The notes: generated from the sequence alone by a model not told the origin. Shown: positions 1 through 6,941, counted from the stretch's first letter. The stretch is DNA of 7,881 bases from an uncultured Burkholderiales bacterium (GCA_903898725.1 CAIUGQ010000252.1:1-7881); one strand, 5' to 3'. Made by a program: numbers and translations.

Positions 1-746
1 ACGACATCGCCGTCCAGGCTGCCGGTGACGGACAGGAACGGCACCGACACCGTCGCGAACGAGCCGCGGGCGGACGCCGAGCCGTCACGCATCGACGGAC
101 TGAACGCGATCGCTGCCACGACGCGCGGATCTCGCCCCCAGGGGGCGGGCTCCCCGCCGGGCCGGGGCAGCGACTGGCCCGCGAGCGCCTGCGTGGTCTG
201 TGCGCCGAACGAATGGCCGGACATGCCGACCCGCGAGGCGTCGATGCAGGCCAGCTCAGGTCGAGACCGCGCCAGCACAGCGATCGCGTCGATCGCGGCC
301 GGCACGTCGCGCACCCGTGCAACGTACTGCGCCGGGGCCATCCCGGGTCGCAGCGCCTCGAGCGTGAAGCCGTCCGGCCGCCCACGCCACAGCGCCTCGT
401 CGCTGCCCGGATGCTGGAGGTGGGCGACCACGATCCCGTGACCCGCCCAGTGGGCGCCCCAGGCCTCGCCGCCCGCGCGCGAGCCGCCGAGTCCGTGCGA
501 GAACAGCACAAGCGGTCGCTTCGCGTCGGCGCTGCAGGGGCGCGGCACACGCAGCCGCACGGGCAGCGCGCGCGGCCCCGCCGCCTCCCGAAGATCGAGG
601 TCGAGCACGTCGACCTGCAGCGGGCCGGGCTGCACCAGCCGCTGCCCGCTCGCGTCGGCCGCACGCGCAGGTTCCACGGCCAACAGCCCGATCGCGAGCA
701 CGGCCAGGCACCCGGCAGCGAGCCGGGCCGCCGGCCGGGCGGCCAT
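1..746 (-). CDS. Exported alpha/beta hydrolase (dienelactone hydrolase/lipase-like), 3' end beyond the left edge
   Basis: The minus strand is open from an ATG at 744-746 to the window edge, giving 248 residues with no stop. The N-terminus has a classic Sec signal peptide: arginines, a hydrophobic run at about 13-24, and an ARA|AD cleavage site near residue 29, so the enzyme is probably periplasmic or secreted. Alpha/beta hydrolase marks follow in order. An oxyanion-hole stretch LFSHGLGG (about 81-88) comes first, then HLQHPGSDEALWRG (about 109-122). The nucleophile elbow is GHSFG (177-181, Ser179), and SLDGD near 243-247 probably holds the catalytic Asp. The catalytic His should lie beyond the edge. 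The HG-LGG and QHPGSDE stretches recall the COG4188 'predicted dienelactone hydrolase' group, which includes esterases and lipases; the substrate cannot be told. The gene starts 5 bases after the dehydratase stop and has no clear Shine-Dalgarno sequence, so translational coupling in a shared operon is likely. Family is confident; exact function is not. Confidence 0.85.
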   Translation of the reverse strand, partial: MAARPAARLAAGCLAVLAIGLLAVEPARAADASGQRLVQPGPLQVDVLDLDLREAAGPRALPVRLRVPRPCSADAKRPLVLFSHGLGGSRAGGEAWGAHWAGHGIVVAHLQHPGSDEALWRGRPDGFTLEALRPGMAPAQYVARVRDVPAAIDAIAVLARSRPELACIDASRVGMSGHSFGAQTTQALAGQSLPRPGGEPAPWGRDPRVVAAIAFSPSMRDGSASARGSFATVSVPFLSVTGSLDGDV

Positions 747-751
747 CGGGG

Positions 752-2542
752 CTAGTGGTTGTCGCGCGGCAGGCCTCGCGTGGTCGAGATCCGCTGGTAC
801 TTGATCGCGAAGTCGAGACACGCGCCGCTCGAGAGCTGGCCGATGTGCTGGCGCTGCAGCTCCTGCCAAGGCGTCTGGCTCGGCAGCTCGGGCGGCGTCC
901 ACGCGGCGCGCCGTGCCGCGAGCTCGGCATCGGTGATCATGATGTTCGCCGTGCGGCGGCCGAGGTCCACGCGCACCCTATCGCCGGTGCGCAGCAGCGC
1001 GAGGCCGCCCCCCACCGCCGACTCGGGCGAGGCGTTCAGGATCGACGGGCTCGCCGAGGTGCCCGACTGGCGGCCGTCGCCCACGCAGGGCAGCATCGTG
1101 ATGCCCTGCTTGACCAGCGCATCGGGCGGCAGCATGTTCACCACCTCCGCGGCGCCCGGATAGCCGATCGGACCGGTGCCGCGGATGAACAGCATGCAGT
1201 TCGCATCGATGTTCAGCGACGGATCGTTGATCCGGTCGTGATAGTCCTCGGGCCCTTCGAAGACGATCGCGCGCCCCTCGAACGCGTTCGGATCCTTCGG
1301 GTCCTCGAGGTAGCGCTTGCGGAACTCGGGCGAGATCACCGAGGTCTTCATCACCGCCGCATCGAAGAGGTTGCCGGACAGCACCGCGAAGCCCGCCTCC
1401 TTCTGCATCGGCGCGTCGTAGGCCTTGATCACGCGGCGGTCGGTCACGGGCGTGTTGCCGTAGGCCTCGCCGACGGTCTTGCCCGAGACGGTCATCGCGT
1501 CGGCATGCAGCTTGCCGGCCTGCAGCAGCTCGTTCATCACGCCGGGCACGCCGCCGGCGCGGTGGAACTCCTCGCCGAGGTACTCGCCCGCGGGCATCAG
1601 GTTCGTGAGCAGCGGAATCGCGTAGCCGATGCGGTCCCAGTCGCGGATGTCGAGCTCGACGCCCATGTGGCGGGCGATGGCGGTGACGTGCGGCGGGCAG
1701 TTCGTCGAGGCGCCGAGCGCGCTCGAGGCGACGATCGCGTTCTCGAAGGCCTTGCGCGTCATCACCTTCGAGGGGCGCAGGTCCTCGTGGATCATCTCGA
1801 CGATGCGCCGGCCGGTCCAGTAGGCCATCTCGTAGCGGTCACGGTGCGGGCCCGGGATCGCGGCGCAGCCGGGCAGCGACATGCCCAGCGCCTCGGCCAC
1901 GCTGTTCATCGACAGCGCCGTGCCCATCGTGTTGCAGTGCCCCGCGGAGGGTGCGCCCGAGGCGACCATCTTCAGGAAGCCGTCGTAGTCGATGCGGCCC
2001 GCGGCCAGCTCCTGGCGGGCGAACCAGACGATCGTGCCCGAGCCGGACAGCCCGCCGTTGTGATAGCCGTTGATCATCGGCCCGCCCGACAGCACGATCG
2101 ACGGGATGTCGACCGTGGCCGCGCCCATCAGCATCGCCGGCGTGGTCTTGTCGCAGCCGGTGGTGAGCACCACCCCGTCCATCGGATAGCCGTACAGGAT
2201 CTCGACCAGCGACAGGTAGGTGAGGTTGCGGTCTAGGGCGGCGGTCGGGCGCTTGCCGGTCTCCTGGATGGGATGGACCGGGAACTCCATCGGGATGCCG
2301 CCGCCGTCGCGGATGCCGTCGCGCACGCGCTGCGCGAGCTCGATGTGGTGGCGGTTGCACGGCGACAGGTCGCTGCCCGTCTGGGCCAGGCCGACGATCG
2401 GCTTGCCGCTGTTCTTCAGCTCGTCGAGCGACAGGCCGAAGTTCATGTAGCGCTCGAGATAGAGCGCGGTCATCCCCATGTTGTCGGGGTTGTTGAACCA
2501 CGCGCGCGAGCGCAGCCCCTTCTGTGCAGTGGTGCCGCCCAT
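752..2542 (-). CDS. Pentonate (D-xylonate/L-arabonate-type) dehydratase, IlvD/EDD family
   Basis: This complete 596-residue protein belongs to the IlvD/EDD iron-sulfur dehydratases, cytoplasmic enzymes that remove water from a sugar acid to give a 2-keto-3-deoxy acid. The three [2Fe-2S] ligands are visible: Cys62 (SDLSPCNRHH), Cys130 (TTGCDKTTP) and Cys203 (SAGHCNTMGTA). Lys132, next to the second, is the usual carbamylated Mg2+-site lysine. The C-terminal domain has the GDGRQSGTSASPSILNASPE stretch with the catalytic serine. The opening RSRAWFNNPDNMGMTALYLERYMN, the whole-length spacing and the C-terminal LPRDNH resemble Caulobacter xylonate dehydratase (about 590 residues, ligands at nearly the same positions), so I prefer a pentonate enzyme over IlvD of branched-chain synthesis. 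I chose the ATG at 2540-2542; an upstream ATG at 2590 would add 16 unfamiliar residues and has no ribosome site. A GAGGAG lies 12 bases before the chosen start, rather far. The exact sugar acid (xylonate, arabonate, galactonate or fuconate) cannot be fixed from sequence alone. Confidence 0.9.
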   Translation of the reverse strand: MGGTTAQKGLRSRAWFNNPDNMGMTALYLERYMNFGLSLDELKNSGKPIVGLAQTGSDLSPCNRHHIELAQRVRDGIRDGGGIPMEFPVHPIQETGKRPTAALDRNLTYLSLVEILYGYPMDGVVLTTGCDKTTPAMLMGAATVDIPSIVLSGGPMINGYHNGGLSGSGTIVWFARQELAAGRIDYDGFLKMVASGAPSAGHCNTMGTALSMNSVAEALGMSLPGCAAIPGPHRDRYEMAYWTGRRIVEMIHEDLRPSKVMTRKAFENAIVASSALGASTNCPPHVTAIARHMGVELDIRDWDRIGYAIPLLTNLMPAGEYLGEEFHRAGGVPGVMNELLQAGKLHADAMTVSGKTVGEAYGNTPVTDRRVIKAYDAPMQKEAGFAVLSGNLFDAAVMKTSVISPEFRKRYLEDPKDPNAFEGRAIVFEGPEDYHDRINDPSLNIDANCMLFIRGTGPIGYPGAAEVVNMLPPDALVKQGITMLPCVGDGRQSGTSASPSILNASPESAVGGGLALLRTGDRVRVDLGRRTANIMITDAELAARRAAWTPPELPSQTPWQELQRQHIGQLSSGACLDFAIKYQRISTTRGLPRDNH

Positions 2543-2703
2543 GTCGTCTCTCGTCTCCTCGTGCCTGGAGCGCCGAGTGTAGCAAGGCATGCCGCGCGGC
2601 CCGGGGCCGGCGTTCCATCGGCCCCCACCGGCCGTCCGCGGGACCGCGCTGCAGCACGCGTCCGGTCGGCCGATGATGGACCGATCCCGCTACGCCCCGA
2701 CCG
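2543..2703. promoter_or_regulatory. Divergent intergenic region between dehydratase and diguanylate cyclase genes
   Basis: These 161 bases separate two divergently transcribed genes and must hold promoters for at least the dehydratase operon. On the minus strand a TACACT hexamer (2576-2581) could be a -10 box about 34 bases before the dehydratase ATG, but no convincing -35 box lies 16-18 bases further up. Two GC-rich palindromes sit just beyond it: GCCGC/GCGGC at 2591-2600 and CGGCCC-G-GGGCCG at 2597-2609. They could be operator-like, but such palindromes arise easily in DNA of this composition. On the plus strand I see no promoter hexamers and no Shine-Dalgarno sequence before the cyclase ATG. 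No riboswitch or RNA gene is recognised. Confidence 0.35.
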
Positions 2704-3735
2704 ATGACCGCCGACCCCGCCGACCCGCCTGCCGCCTGCGCGGCCTGTTCCGCCGAATCGGCGGGGGACGGGCTCGCGTCGCCGGCGGACTGCCGGAGTC
2801 TGCGCGAGCGGCTGGCCCGCAGCGAGGCGAGGCTCGAGGCGCTGATGCGGCTGTCATCGGACTGGTTCTGGGAGCTGGACACGTCGCTGCGATTCGTGCG
2901 GTGCGCGGGCGGCGGGCCGGGTGCGGACGACCTCGGGCGGCTGCTGCTGGGACGCGCGCCCTGGGAGCTGCCGGCGACCACGCCGGTGTCCGGCGAATGG
3001 GACGACCTGCACTCGCTGCTCGAGGCCACCCGGCCGTTCGCGGACTTCGTCTGCGTGACCCGGGCCCTCGGGGGCAATGTCGAGCGTCGGATCGCGTTCT
3101 CCGGCGAGCCCCTGCCGGCTTCCGACGGCCGGCGCGCCGGCTGGCACGGCCTGGTGCGCGACGTCAGCCAGGCCCACCGCGCCCAGGAACGCCTGCGTCA
3201 GCTCGCCCATCGGGACCGTCTCACCGGGCTGCTGAACCGCGGGGCGACCGAGACCGCGCTGCAGCAGCTGCTCGAGGACGCCGCGACCGGCGGCTTTCGC
3301 GTCCATGTGCTGTACCTGGACCTCGACGGCTTCAAGGCGGTCAACGACCGGCTCGGCCATGCCGCGGGCGACCGGGTGCTGCAGGAGTCGGCGAACCGTC
3401 TTCGCTCGGTCCTGCGCGACGAGGACCTGCTCGGGCGCTTCGGCGGGGACGAGTTCGTGGTTGTCCTGTCCGGCCGTCATGCAGCCGGGGGCGACCTGGC
3501 CGCCCGCGTGTGCACGAGGATGCGCGAGGCGATGCTGCCGCCCATCGTCGTCGACGGCGTGGCCTGCCAGCTCGGCGCCAGCATCGGTGCCGCGACCTAT
3601 CCGGAGGACGCGGCCGAGCTCGGTGCGCTGCTGCAGCTGGCGGACGCCGCGATGTACGAAGCCAAGCGGGCGCGCCGCGCCGGCGCACCGCCGGCGGCGG
3701 ATCCGGCAGCGAACCTGAAGGCGGCGCCGGCATGA
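2704..3735 (+). CDS. PAS-GGDEF diguanylate cyclase
   Basis: This 343-residue protein is predicted to make cyclic di-GMP from two GTP. A short N-terminal segment with helical, charged character (about 31-47) precedes a PAS-like sensor domain (about 48-160: LSSDWFWELDTSLRFV at the start, SGEPLPASDGRRAGWHGLVRDVS at the end). A linker helix and the GGDEF domain follow (about 167-325: HRDRLTGLLNRG, YLDLDGFKAVNDRLGHAAGD, RFGGDEF). The catalytic GGDEF is intact at 247-251. An RxxD inhibitory site (R238-D241) lies exactly five residues before it, so product feedback inhibition is expected. No EAL or HD-GYP domain, signal peptide or membrane segment is seen, so it is probably cytosolic. An in-frame stop at 2674-2676 makes ATG 2704 the first ATG; it has no Shine-Dalgarno sequence, and Met48 at 2845, preceded by GAGG, is an alternative start that would remove only the leader. 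The TGA overlaps the next ATG (ATGA), and pilB lies 157 bases on, which suggests a role in pilus control. Confidence 0.92.
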   Translation: MTADPADPPAACAACSAESAGDGLASPADCRSLRERLARSEARLEALMRLSSDWFWELDTSLRFVRCAGGGPGADDLGRLLLGRAPWELPATTPVSGEWDDLHSLLEATRPFADFVCVTRALGGNVERRIAFSGEPLPASDGRRAGWHGLVRDVSQAHRAQERLRQLAHRDRLTGLLNRGATETALQQLLEDAATGGFRVHVLYLDLDGFKAVNDRLGHAAGDRVLQESANRLRSVLRDEDLLGRFGGDEFVVVLSGRHAAGGDLAARVCTRMREAMLPPIVVDGVACQLGASIGAATYPEDAAELGALLQLADAAMYEAKRARRAGAPPAADPAANLKAAPA

Positions 3736-3896
3736 ACATCGCGACCCCGTGGCCGATGACCGACAAGGTCACCGCCGTCCGTACGTTGGCCGACGCCGTC
3801 CGTCCCCGGCCCGGCGTGCACGCGTATCCATCGCTTCGGGCGCGCTGCACACTCGACGGCGTGACCCCCCGCACCCTGACCAGAGGCCTTCCGTGA
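3732..3896 (+). CDS. Candidate 54-residue small ORF between the cyclase gene and pilB
   Basis: This ORF starts at an ATG that overlaps the cyclase stop (ATGA, 3732-3735) and ends at a TGA that overlaps the pilB GTG (GTGA, 3893-3896), so it fills the gap exactly. About 46 of its 54 codons end in G or C, as expected of genes here, and the first 30 codons are the most gene-like. GAAGG at 3717-3721 is a possible ribosome site, but its 10-base spacing is long. The product (starting MNIATPWPMTDKV) is arginine-rich towards its C-terminus, has no signal peptide or membrane helix, and I recognise no family. Against it: high-GC intergenic DNA often stays open by chance, and the second half has several atypical codons (AGA, ACA, CTT, CCA). 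It could instead be a plain leader of pilB. Low confidence. Confidence 0.25.
   Translation: MNIATPWPMTDKVTAVRTLADAVRPRPGVHAYPSLRARCTLDGVTPRTLTRGLP
3882..3886 (+). promoter_or_regulatory. Ribosome binding site that fixes the GTG start of pilB
   Basis: AGAGG lies six bases before the GTG at 3893-3895. An upstream ATG at 3749 is in the same frame and would add 48 residues. That extension (arginine- and proline-rich, reading through the small-ORF region) does not look like a PilB N-terminus and has no ribosome site, so the GTG is preferred. Confidence 0.7.
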
Positions 3897-5617
3897 GCGC
3901 CGTCGGCACCGCATCCGACAGCGTCGTGCTGTCCGGACTGGCGCGCGCGCTGGTGCAGCACCAGCTGCTGCGCCCCGACCAGGCCATCGGCCTGCACCGC
4001 AAGATCGAAGGCACGTCGGCGAAGTTCGTCGACGAGCTCGTCGGCAGCGGCACGCTGCCCGCGATCCAGCTCGCACGCTTCGCCTCGGACACCTTCGGCC
4101 TGCCGCTGATGGACCTCGGGGCGCTCGACGTCGCCGCGATCCCGGCCGAGCTGATCGACCGCAAGCTGCTCGTCGAGAGCCGGATCCTGCCGCTGCTCAA
4201 GCGCGGCAACCGCCTGACGGTGCTGCTGTCGGATCCGACCGATCTGCAGGCGATCGACCGGGTCAAGTTCCAGGCGCAGGCGACCGTCGACCCGATCGTC
4301 GTCGAACACGACAAGCTGCTCAAGGCCATCGAGAAGCTCGGCGCATCGGCCGCCGAGCAGGTCACGTCGCTGGCCGAGGGCGACTTCTCGGACATCCAGC
4401 TCGAGGACGGCGAGGCGGTCCCGGCGCCGGCCGAGGACACCTCGGACATCGACGATGCGCCGATCGTGCGCTACCTGCAGAAGGTGCTGCTCGACGCGAT
4501 CAACGGCGGCGCCTCGGACATCCATTTCGAGCCGTACGAGAAGTACTACCGCATCCGCTACCGGATCGACGGCGAGCTGCGCGAGATCTCGCAGCCGCCG
4601 CTGGCGATCAAGGAGAAGCTCGCCTCGCGGATCAAGGTGATCTCGAAGCTCGACATCTCCGAGAAGCGCGTCCCGCAGGACGGCCGGATGAAGCTCGTGA
4701 TGTCGGCGCAGCGCGCGATCGACTTCCGGGTCTCGACGCTGCCCACGCTGTTCGGCGAGAAGATCGTGATGCGGATCCTGGACCCGTCTTCGGCGAAGCT
4801 CGGCATCGACGCGCTCGGCTACGACCCCGACCAGAAGGAGGCGCTGCTGTCCGCGGTCAGCCGCCCCTACGGCATGGTGCTGGTCACCGGCCCGACCGGC
4901 TCGGGCAAGACGGTGTCGCTCTACACCTGCCTGAACATCCTGAACAAGCCGGGCACCAACATCTCGACCGCGGAGGACCCGGCCGAGATCAACCTGCCGG
5001 GCGTGAACCAGGTCAACGTGAACGACAAGGCGGGCCTGTCGTTCTCGGCCGCGCTGAAGTCCTTCCTGCGGCAGGATCCGGACGTGATCATGGTCGGCGA
5101 GATCCGTGACCTCGAGACCGCCGACATCGCGATCAAGGCCGCCCAGACCGGTCACATGGTGCTGTCGACGCTGCACACCAACGACGCGCCGACCACGCTG
5201 ACGCGGATGATGAACATGGGCATCGCCCCGTTCAACATCGCCTCGTCGGTGATCCTGATCACCGCCCAGCGCCTCGCGCGCCGGCTGTGCACCTGCAAGC
5301 AGCCCACCGAGATCGACGAGCAGGCGCTGCTCGCCGCGGGCTTCAAGGAAGCCGACCTCGACGGCAGCTGGACGCCGTACCGACCGGTCGGCTGCGAGCG
5401 CTGCGCCGGCGGCGGCTACAAGGGGCGCGTCGGCATCTACCAGGTGATGCCCATCACCGAAGAGATCCAGCGGCTCATCCTCGCCGGCGGCAACGCCATG
5501 GACATCGCCGCGCAGGCCAAGCGCGAAGGCGTGTCCGACCTGCGCACCTCCGGCCTCAAGAAGGTCCGGCAGGGACACACCTCGATCGAGGAAGTCCTCG
5601 GCGTGACGAACGAATGA
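3893..5617 (+). CDS. pilB: Type IVa pilus extension ATPase PilB
   Basis: PilB is the hexameric cytoplasmic ATPase that drives pilin assembly at the inner-membrane platform. From the GTG at 3893 it has 574 residues, the normal family length. An N-terminal GspE/MshEN-type domain spans about 44-150 (FVDELVGSGTLPAIQL, FGLPLMDLGALDV, LPLLKRGNRLTVLLSDPTDL). The ATPase core has an Asp box (ASDIHFEPY...YRIDGELR, 207-230), Walker A GPTGSGKT (333-340), Walker B VIMVGEIRD (398-406) with its Glu, and a His box LSTLHTND (424-431). The C-terminal zinc site has Cys466 and Cys468 (LCTCKQ) plus Cys501 and Cys504 (CERC). The first pair is CxC rather than the common CxxC. EDPAEINLPG and the following pilC gene favour a pilus ATPase over the type II secretion ATPase GspE. 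The MshEN c-di-GMP motif is only partly kept (LV-G-QL present, the leading R-L-G missing), so direct c-di-GMP binding is doubtful. Confidence 0.96.
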   Translation: MSAVGTASDSVVLSGLARALVQHQLLRPDQAIGLHRKIEGTSAKFVDELVGSGTLPAIQLARFASDTFGLPLMDLGALDVAAIPAELIDRKLLVESRILPLLKRGNRLTVLLSDPTDLQAIDRVKFQAQATVDPIVVEHDKLLKAIEKLGASAAEQVTSLAEGDFSDIQLEDGEAVPAPAEDTSDIDDAPIVRYLQKVLLDAINGGASDIHFEPYEKYYRIRYRIDGELREISQPPLAIKEKLASRIKVISKLDISEKRVPQDGRMKLVMSAQRAIDFRVSTLPTLFGEKIVMRILDPSSAKLGIDALGYDPDQKEALLSAVSRPYGMVLVTGPTGSGKTVSLYTCLNILNKPGTNISTAEDPAEINLPGVNQVNVNDKAGLSFSAALKSFLRQDPDVIMVGEIRDLETADIAIKAAQTGHMVLSTLHTNDAPTTLTRMMNMGIAPFNIASSVILITAQRLARRLCTCKQPTEIDEQALLAAGFKEADLDGSWTPYRPVGCERCAGGGYKGRVGIYQVMPITEEIQRLILAGGNAMDIAAQAKREGVSDLRTSGLKKVRQGHTSIEEVLGVTNE

Positions 5618-5620
5618 ACC

Positions 5621-5624
5621 GGAG
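5621..5624 (+). promoter_or_regulatory. Ribosome binding site of pilC
   Basis: GGAG lies six bases before the pilC ATG at 5631, in the 13-base gap after the pilB stop. It supports that start and independent initiation within a pilB-pilC transcript. Confidence 0.7.
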
Positions 5625-5630
5625 CCCGAG

Positions 5631-6869
5631 ATGGCGACCAAGGCGCTGAGCAAACCCGTCCGTGGCGGCACCCCCGTCAAGGAAGTCACCTTCCAGTGGG
5701 AGGGCCGGGACCGGGCCGGCAAGACGATCCGCGGCGAGATGCGTGCCGGCGGCGAGACGGTCGTCGCCACGACGCTGCGTCGCCAGGGCATCGTCGTCAC
5801 CAAGATCCGCAAGCAGCGCTACAAGCGCGGCAAGAAGGTCACCGACCGCGACATCACGATGTTCACGCGTCAGCTCGCGACGATGATGAAGGCCGGCGTG
5901 CCGCTGCTGCAGGCCTTCGACATCGTCGCCAAGGGAACCGACAACCAGTCGGTCGCCAAGCTGTTCATCGACATCAAGGGCGACGTCGAGACCGGTACCT
6001 CGCTGTCGCAGGCGTTCCGCAAGTACCCGCTGTACTTCGACGCGCTCTTCTGCAACCTCGTGGATGCGGGCGAGCAGGCGGGTATTCTCGACGAGCTGCT
6101 CGACCGGCTCGCGATGTACAAGGAGAAGATGCAGGCGATCAAGGGCAAGATCAAGTCGGCCCTGTTCTACCCGATCGCCGTGCTCGGCGTGGCGGCCATC
6201 GTCGTCGTGGTCATCATGCTGTTCGTGATCCCGGCGTTCAAGGCGGTGTTCGCGAACTTCGGCGCTGACCTGCCCGCGCCGACGATGATCGTCATCGCGA
6301 TCTCCGACTTCTTCGTGTCGAACTGGTACCTGATCTTCGGCGTGCTGTTCGGTGCGTTCTACTTCATCAAGCAGGCGTGGCGCCGATCTCCGGCGGTCCA
6401 GATGGCGATGGACCGGGTCATGCTGAAGCTGCCGATCTTCGGCGAGGTGCTGCGCAAGGCGACGATCGCCCGCTGGCTGCGCACGCTGTCGACGATGTTC
6501 GCGGCGGGCGTGCCGCTGGTCGAGGCGCTCGACTCGGTGGGCGGCGCGGCGGGCAACATCGTCTACCTGCAGGCGACCAAGAAGATCCAGCAGGAGGTGT
6601 CGACCGGCACCGGCCTGACGGTCGCGATGCAGAACGCCAAGGTGTTCCCGAACATGGTGCTGCAGATGGCATCGATCGGCGAGGAGTCGGGTGCGCTCGA
6701 CTCCATGCTCGGCAAGTCCGCCGACATCTACGAGCGCGAGGTCGACGATGCGGTCGAGGCGCTGTCCTCGCTGATGGAGCCGCTGATCATGGTCGTGCTC
6801 GGCGTGGTCATCGGCGGCCTGGTCGTCGCGATGTACCTGCCGATCTTCAAGATGGGCCAGGTGGTCTGA
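5631..6869 (+). CDS. pilC: Type IVa pilus inner-membrane platform protein PilC
   Basis: PilC (GspF family) is the polytopic platform on which PilB acts to add or remove pilin subunits. The 412-residue length matches the family. A cytoplasmic N-terminal section (FQWEGRDRAGKTIRGEM, about 21-37) leads to the first T2SSF domain (about 77-200: FTRQLATMMKAGVPLLQAFDI, FCNLVDAGEQAGILDELLDRL). A membrane helix follows at about 180-202, then another at about 219-246. The second T2SSF domain (about 280-402: WLRTLSTMFAAGVPLVEALD, MASIGEESGALDSML) carries the last helix (about 383-405). The end, AMYLPIFKMGQVV, is the normal PilC C-terminus, so the gene is intact. The ATG is 13 bases after pilB with a good ribosome site. 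The codons for the last two valines and the TGA belong to the first copy of the tandem repeat described below. The usual next gene, pilD, is absent; a convergent gene follows instead. Confidence 0.97.
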   Translation: MATKALSKPVRGGTPVKEVTFQWEGRDRAGKTIRGEMRAGGETVVATTLRRQGIVVTKIRKQRYKRGKKVTDRDITMFTRQLATMMKAGVPLLQAFDIVAKGTDNQSVAKLFIDIKGDVETGTSLSQAFRKYPLYFDALFCNLVDAGEQAGILDELLDRLAMYKEKMQAIKGKIKSALFYPIAVLGVAAIVVVVIMLFVIPAFKAVFANFGADLPAPTMIVIAISDFFVSNWYLIFGVLFGAFYFIKQAWRRSPAVQMAMDRVMLKLPIFGEVLRKATIARWLRTLSTMFAAGVPLVEALDSVGGAAGNIVYLQATKKIQQEVSTGTGLTVAMQNAKVFPNMVLQMASIGEESGALDSMLGKSADIYEREVDDAVEALSSLMEPLIMVVLGVVIGGLVVAMYLPIFKMGQVV

Positions 6870-6941
6870 CCCTAGGGGTCAGGGTGGTCTGACCCTAGGG
6901 GTCAGGGTGGTCTGACCCTAGGGGTCAGGGTGGTCTGACCC
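6860..6941. repeat. 23-base tandem repeat with inverted arms, starting inside pilC
   Basis: Three identical 23-base copies lie at 6860-6882, 6883-6905 and 6906-6928. A fourth keeps its first 13 bases (6929-6941) and then diverges. Each full copy contains CTGACCC and GGGTCAG arms around a TAG (first copy 6866-6872 and 6876-6882) and a smaller GGTC-T-GACC palindrome. Because the arms alternate, each GGGTCAG can also pair with the CTGACCC of the next copy across GGTGGT, so several folds compete. The first copy includes the last codons and the stop of pilC. CTAG, a tetranucleotide generally scarce in proteobacterial DNA, occurs three times here and only twice elsewhere in the window. The arms recall REP-like elements with a GGTCTGACC core in proteobacteria (from memory). 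No transposase gene is in view. Confidence 0.95.
6866..6928. terminator. Possible transcription-end or mRNA-stabilising hairpins between convergent genes
   Basis: Three hairpins with 7-base-pair CTGACCC/GGGTCAG stems and TAG loops (6866-6882, 6889-6905, 6912-6928) follow the pilC stop, in the 114 bases between two convergent genes. Position and symmetry suit a bidirectional terminator or a 3' end-protecting structure. There is no T-run after any hairpin on either strand, so a standard intrinsic terminator is not shown, and no better one is seen between 6942 and 6983. Confidence 0.3.

Noticed and set aside
691..746. Possible lipobox (AAGC, Cys13) in the exported hydrolase
   Set aside because: The hydrophobic stretch comes after the cysteine, not before it, and the -3 position is Ala. 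The ARA|AD site near residue 29 fits an ordinary signal peptide better.
256..930. Minus-strand open frame of 224 codons over the hydrolase/dehydratase junction
   Set aside because: It is in a different frame from both genes and is arginine/alanine-rich. The true reading there is the hydrolase with its signal peptide and GHSFG motif.
755..2236. Plus-strand open frame of 493 codons opposite the dehydratase
   Set aside because: The composition is arginine/alanine/histidine-rich and domain-free, and the opposite strand encodes a full IlvD/EDD enzyme with all its cluster ligands.
1839..3077. Minus-strand open frame of 412 codons crossing the divergent intergenic region
   Set aside because: It is a shifted-frame shadow of the dehydratase joined to antisense of the cyclase gene; the product is low-complexity.
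2589..3731. Plus-strand open frame running through the cyclase region ahead of the small ORF
   Set aside because: It overlaps the PAS-GGDEF gene in another frame and has a shadow-like R/A/G/P-rich product; only its last 54 codons (from 3732) deserve separate mention.
3736..3892. Sigma-54 promoter before pilB
   Set aside because: Sigma-54 promoters are known for some pilin genes, but no GG-N10-GC pair with the expected TGGCAC/TTGC context was found here.
3341..5812. A very long minus-strand open frame (823 codons) antisense to pilB
   Set aside because: It is the mirror of pilB in GC-rich DNA: its product is dominated by R, D, V, L and A with no recognisable domain, while the plus strand encodes a textbook PilB.
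6860..6941. CRISPR array
   Set aside because: The 23-base copies are directly adjacent with no spacers, and there is no cas gene.
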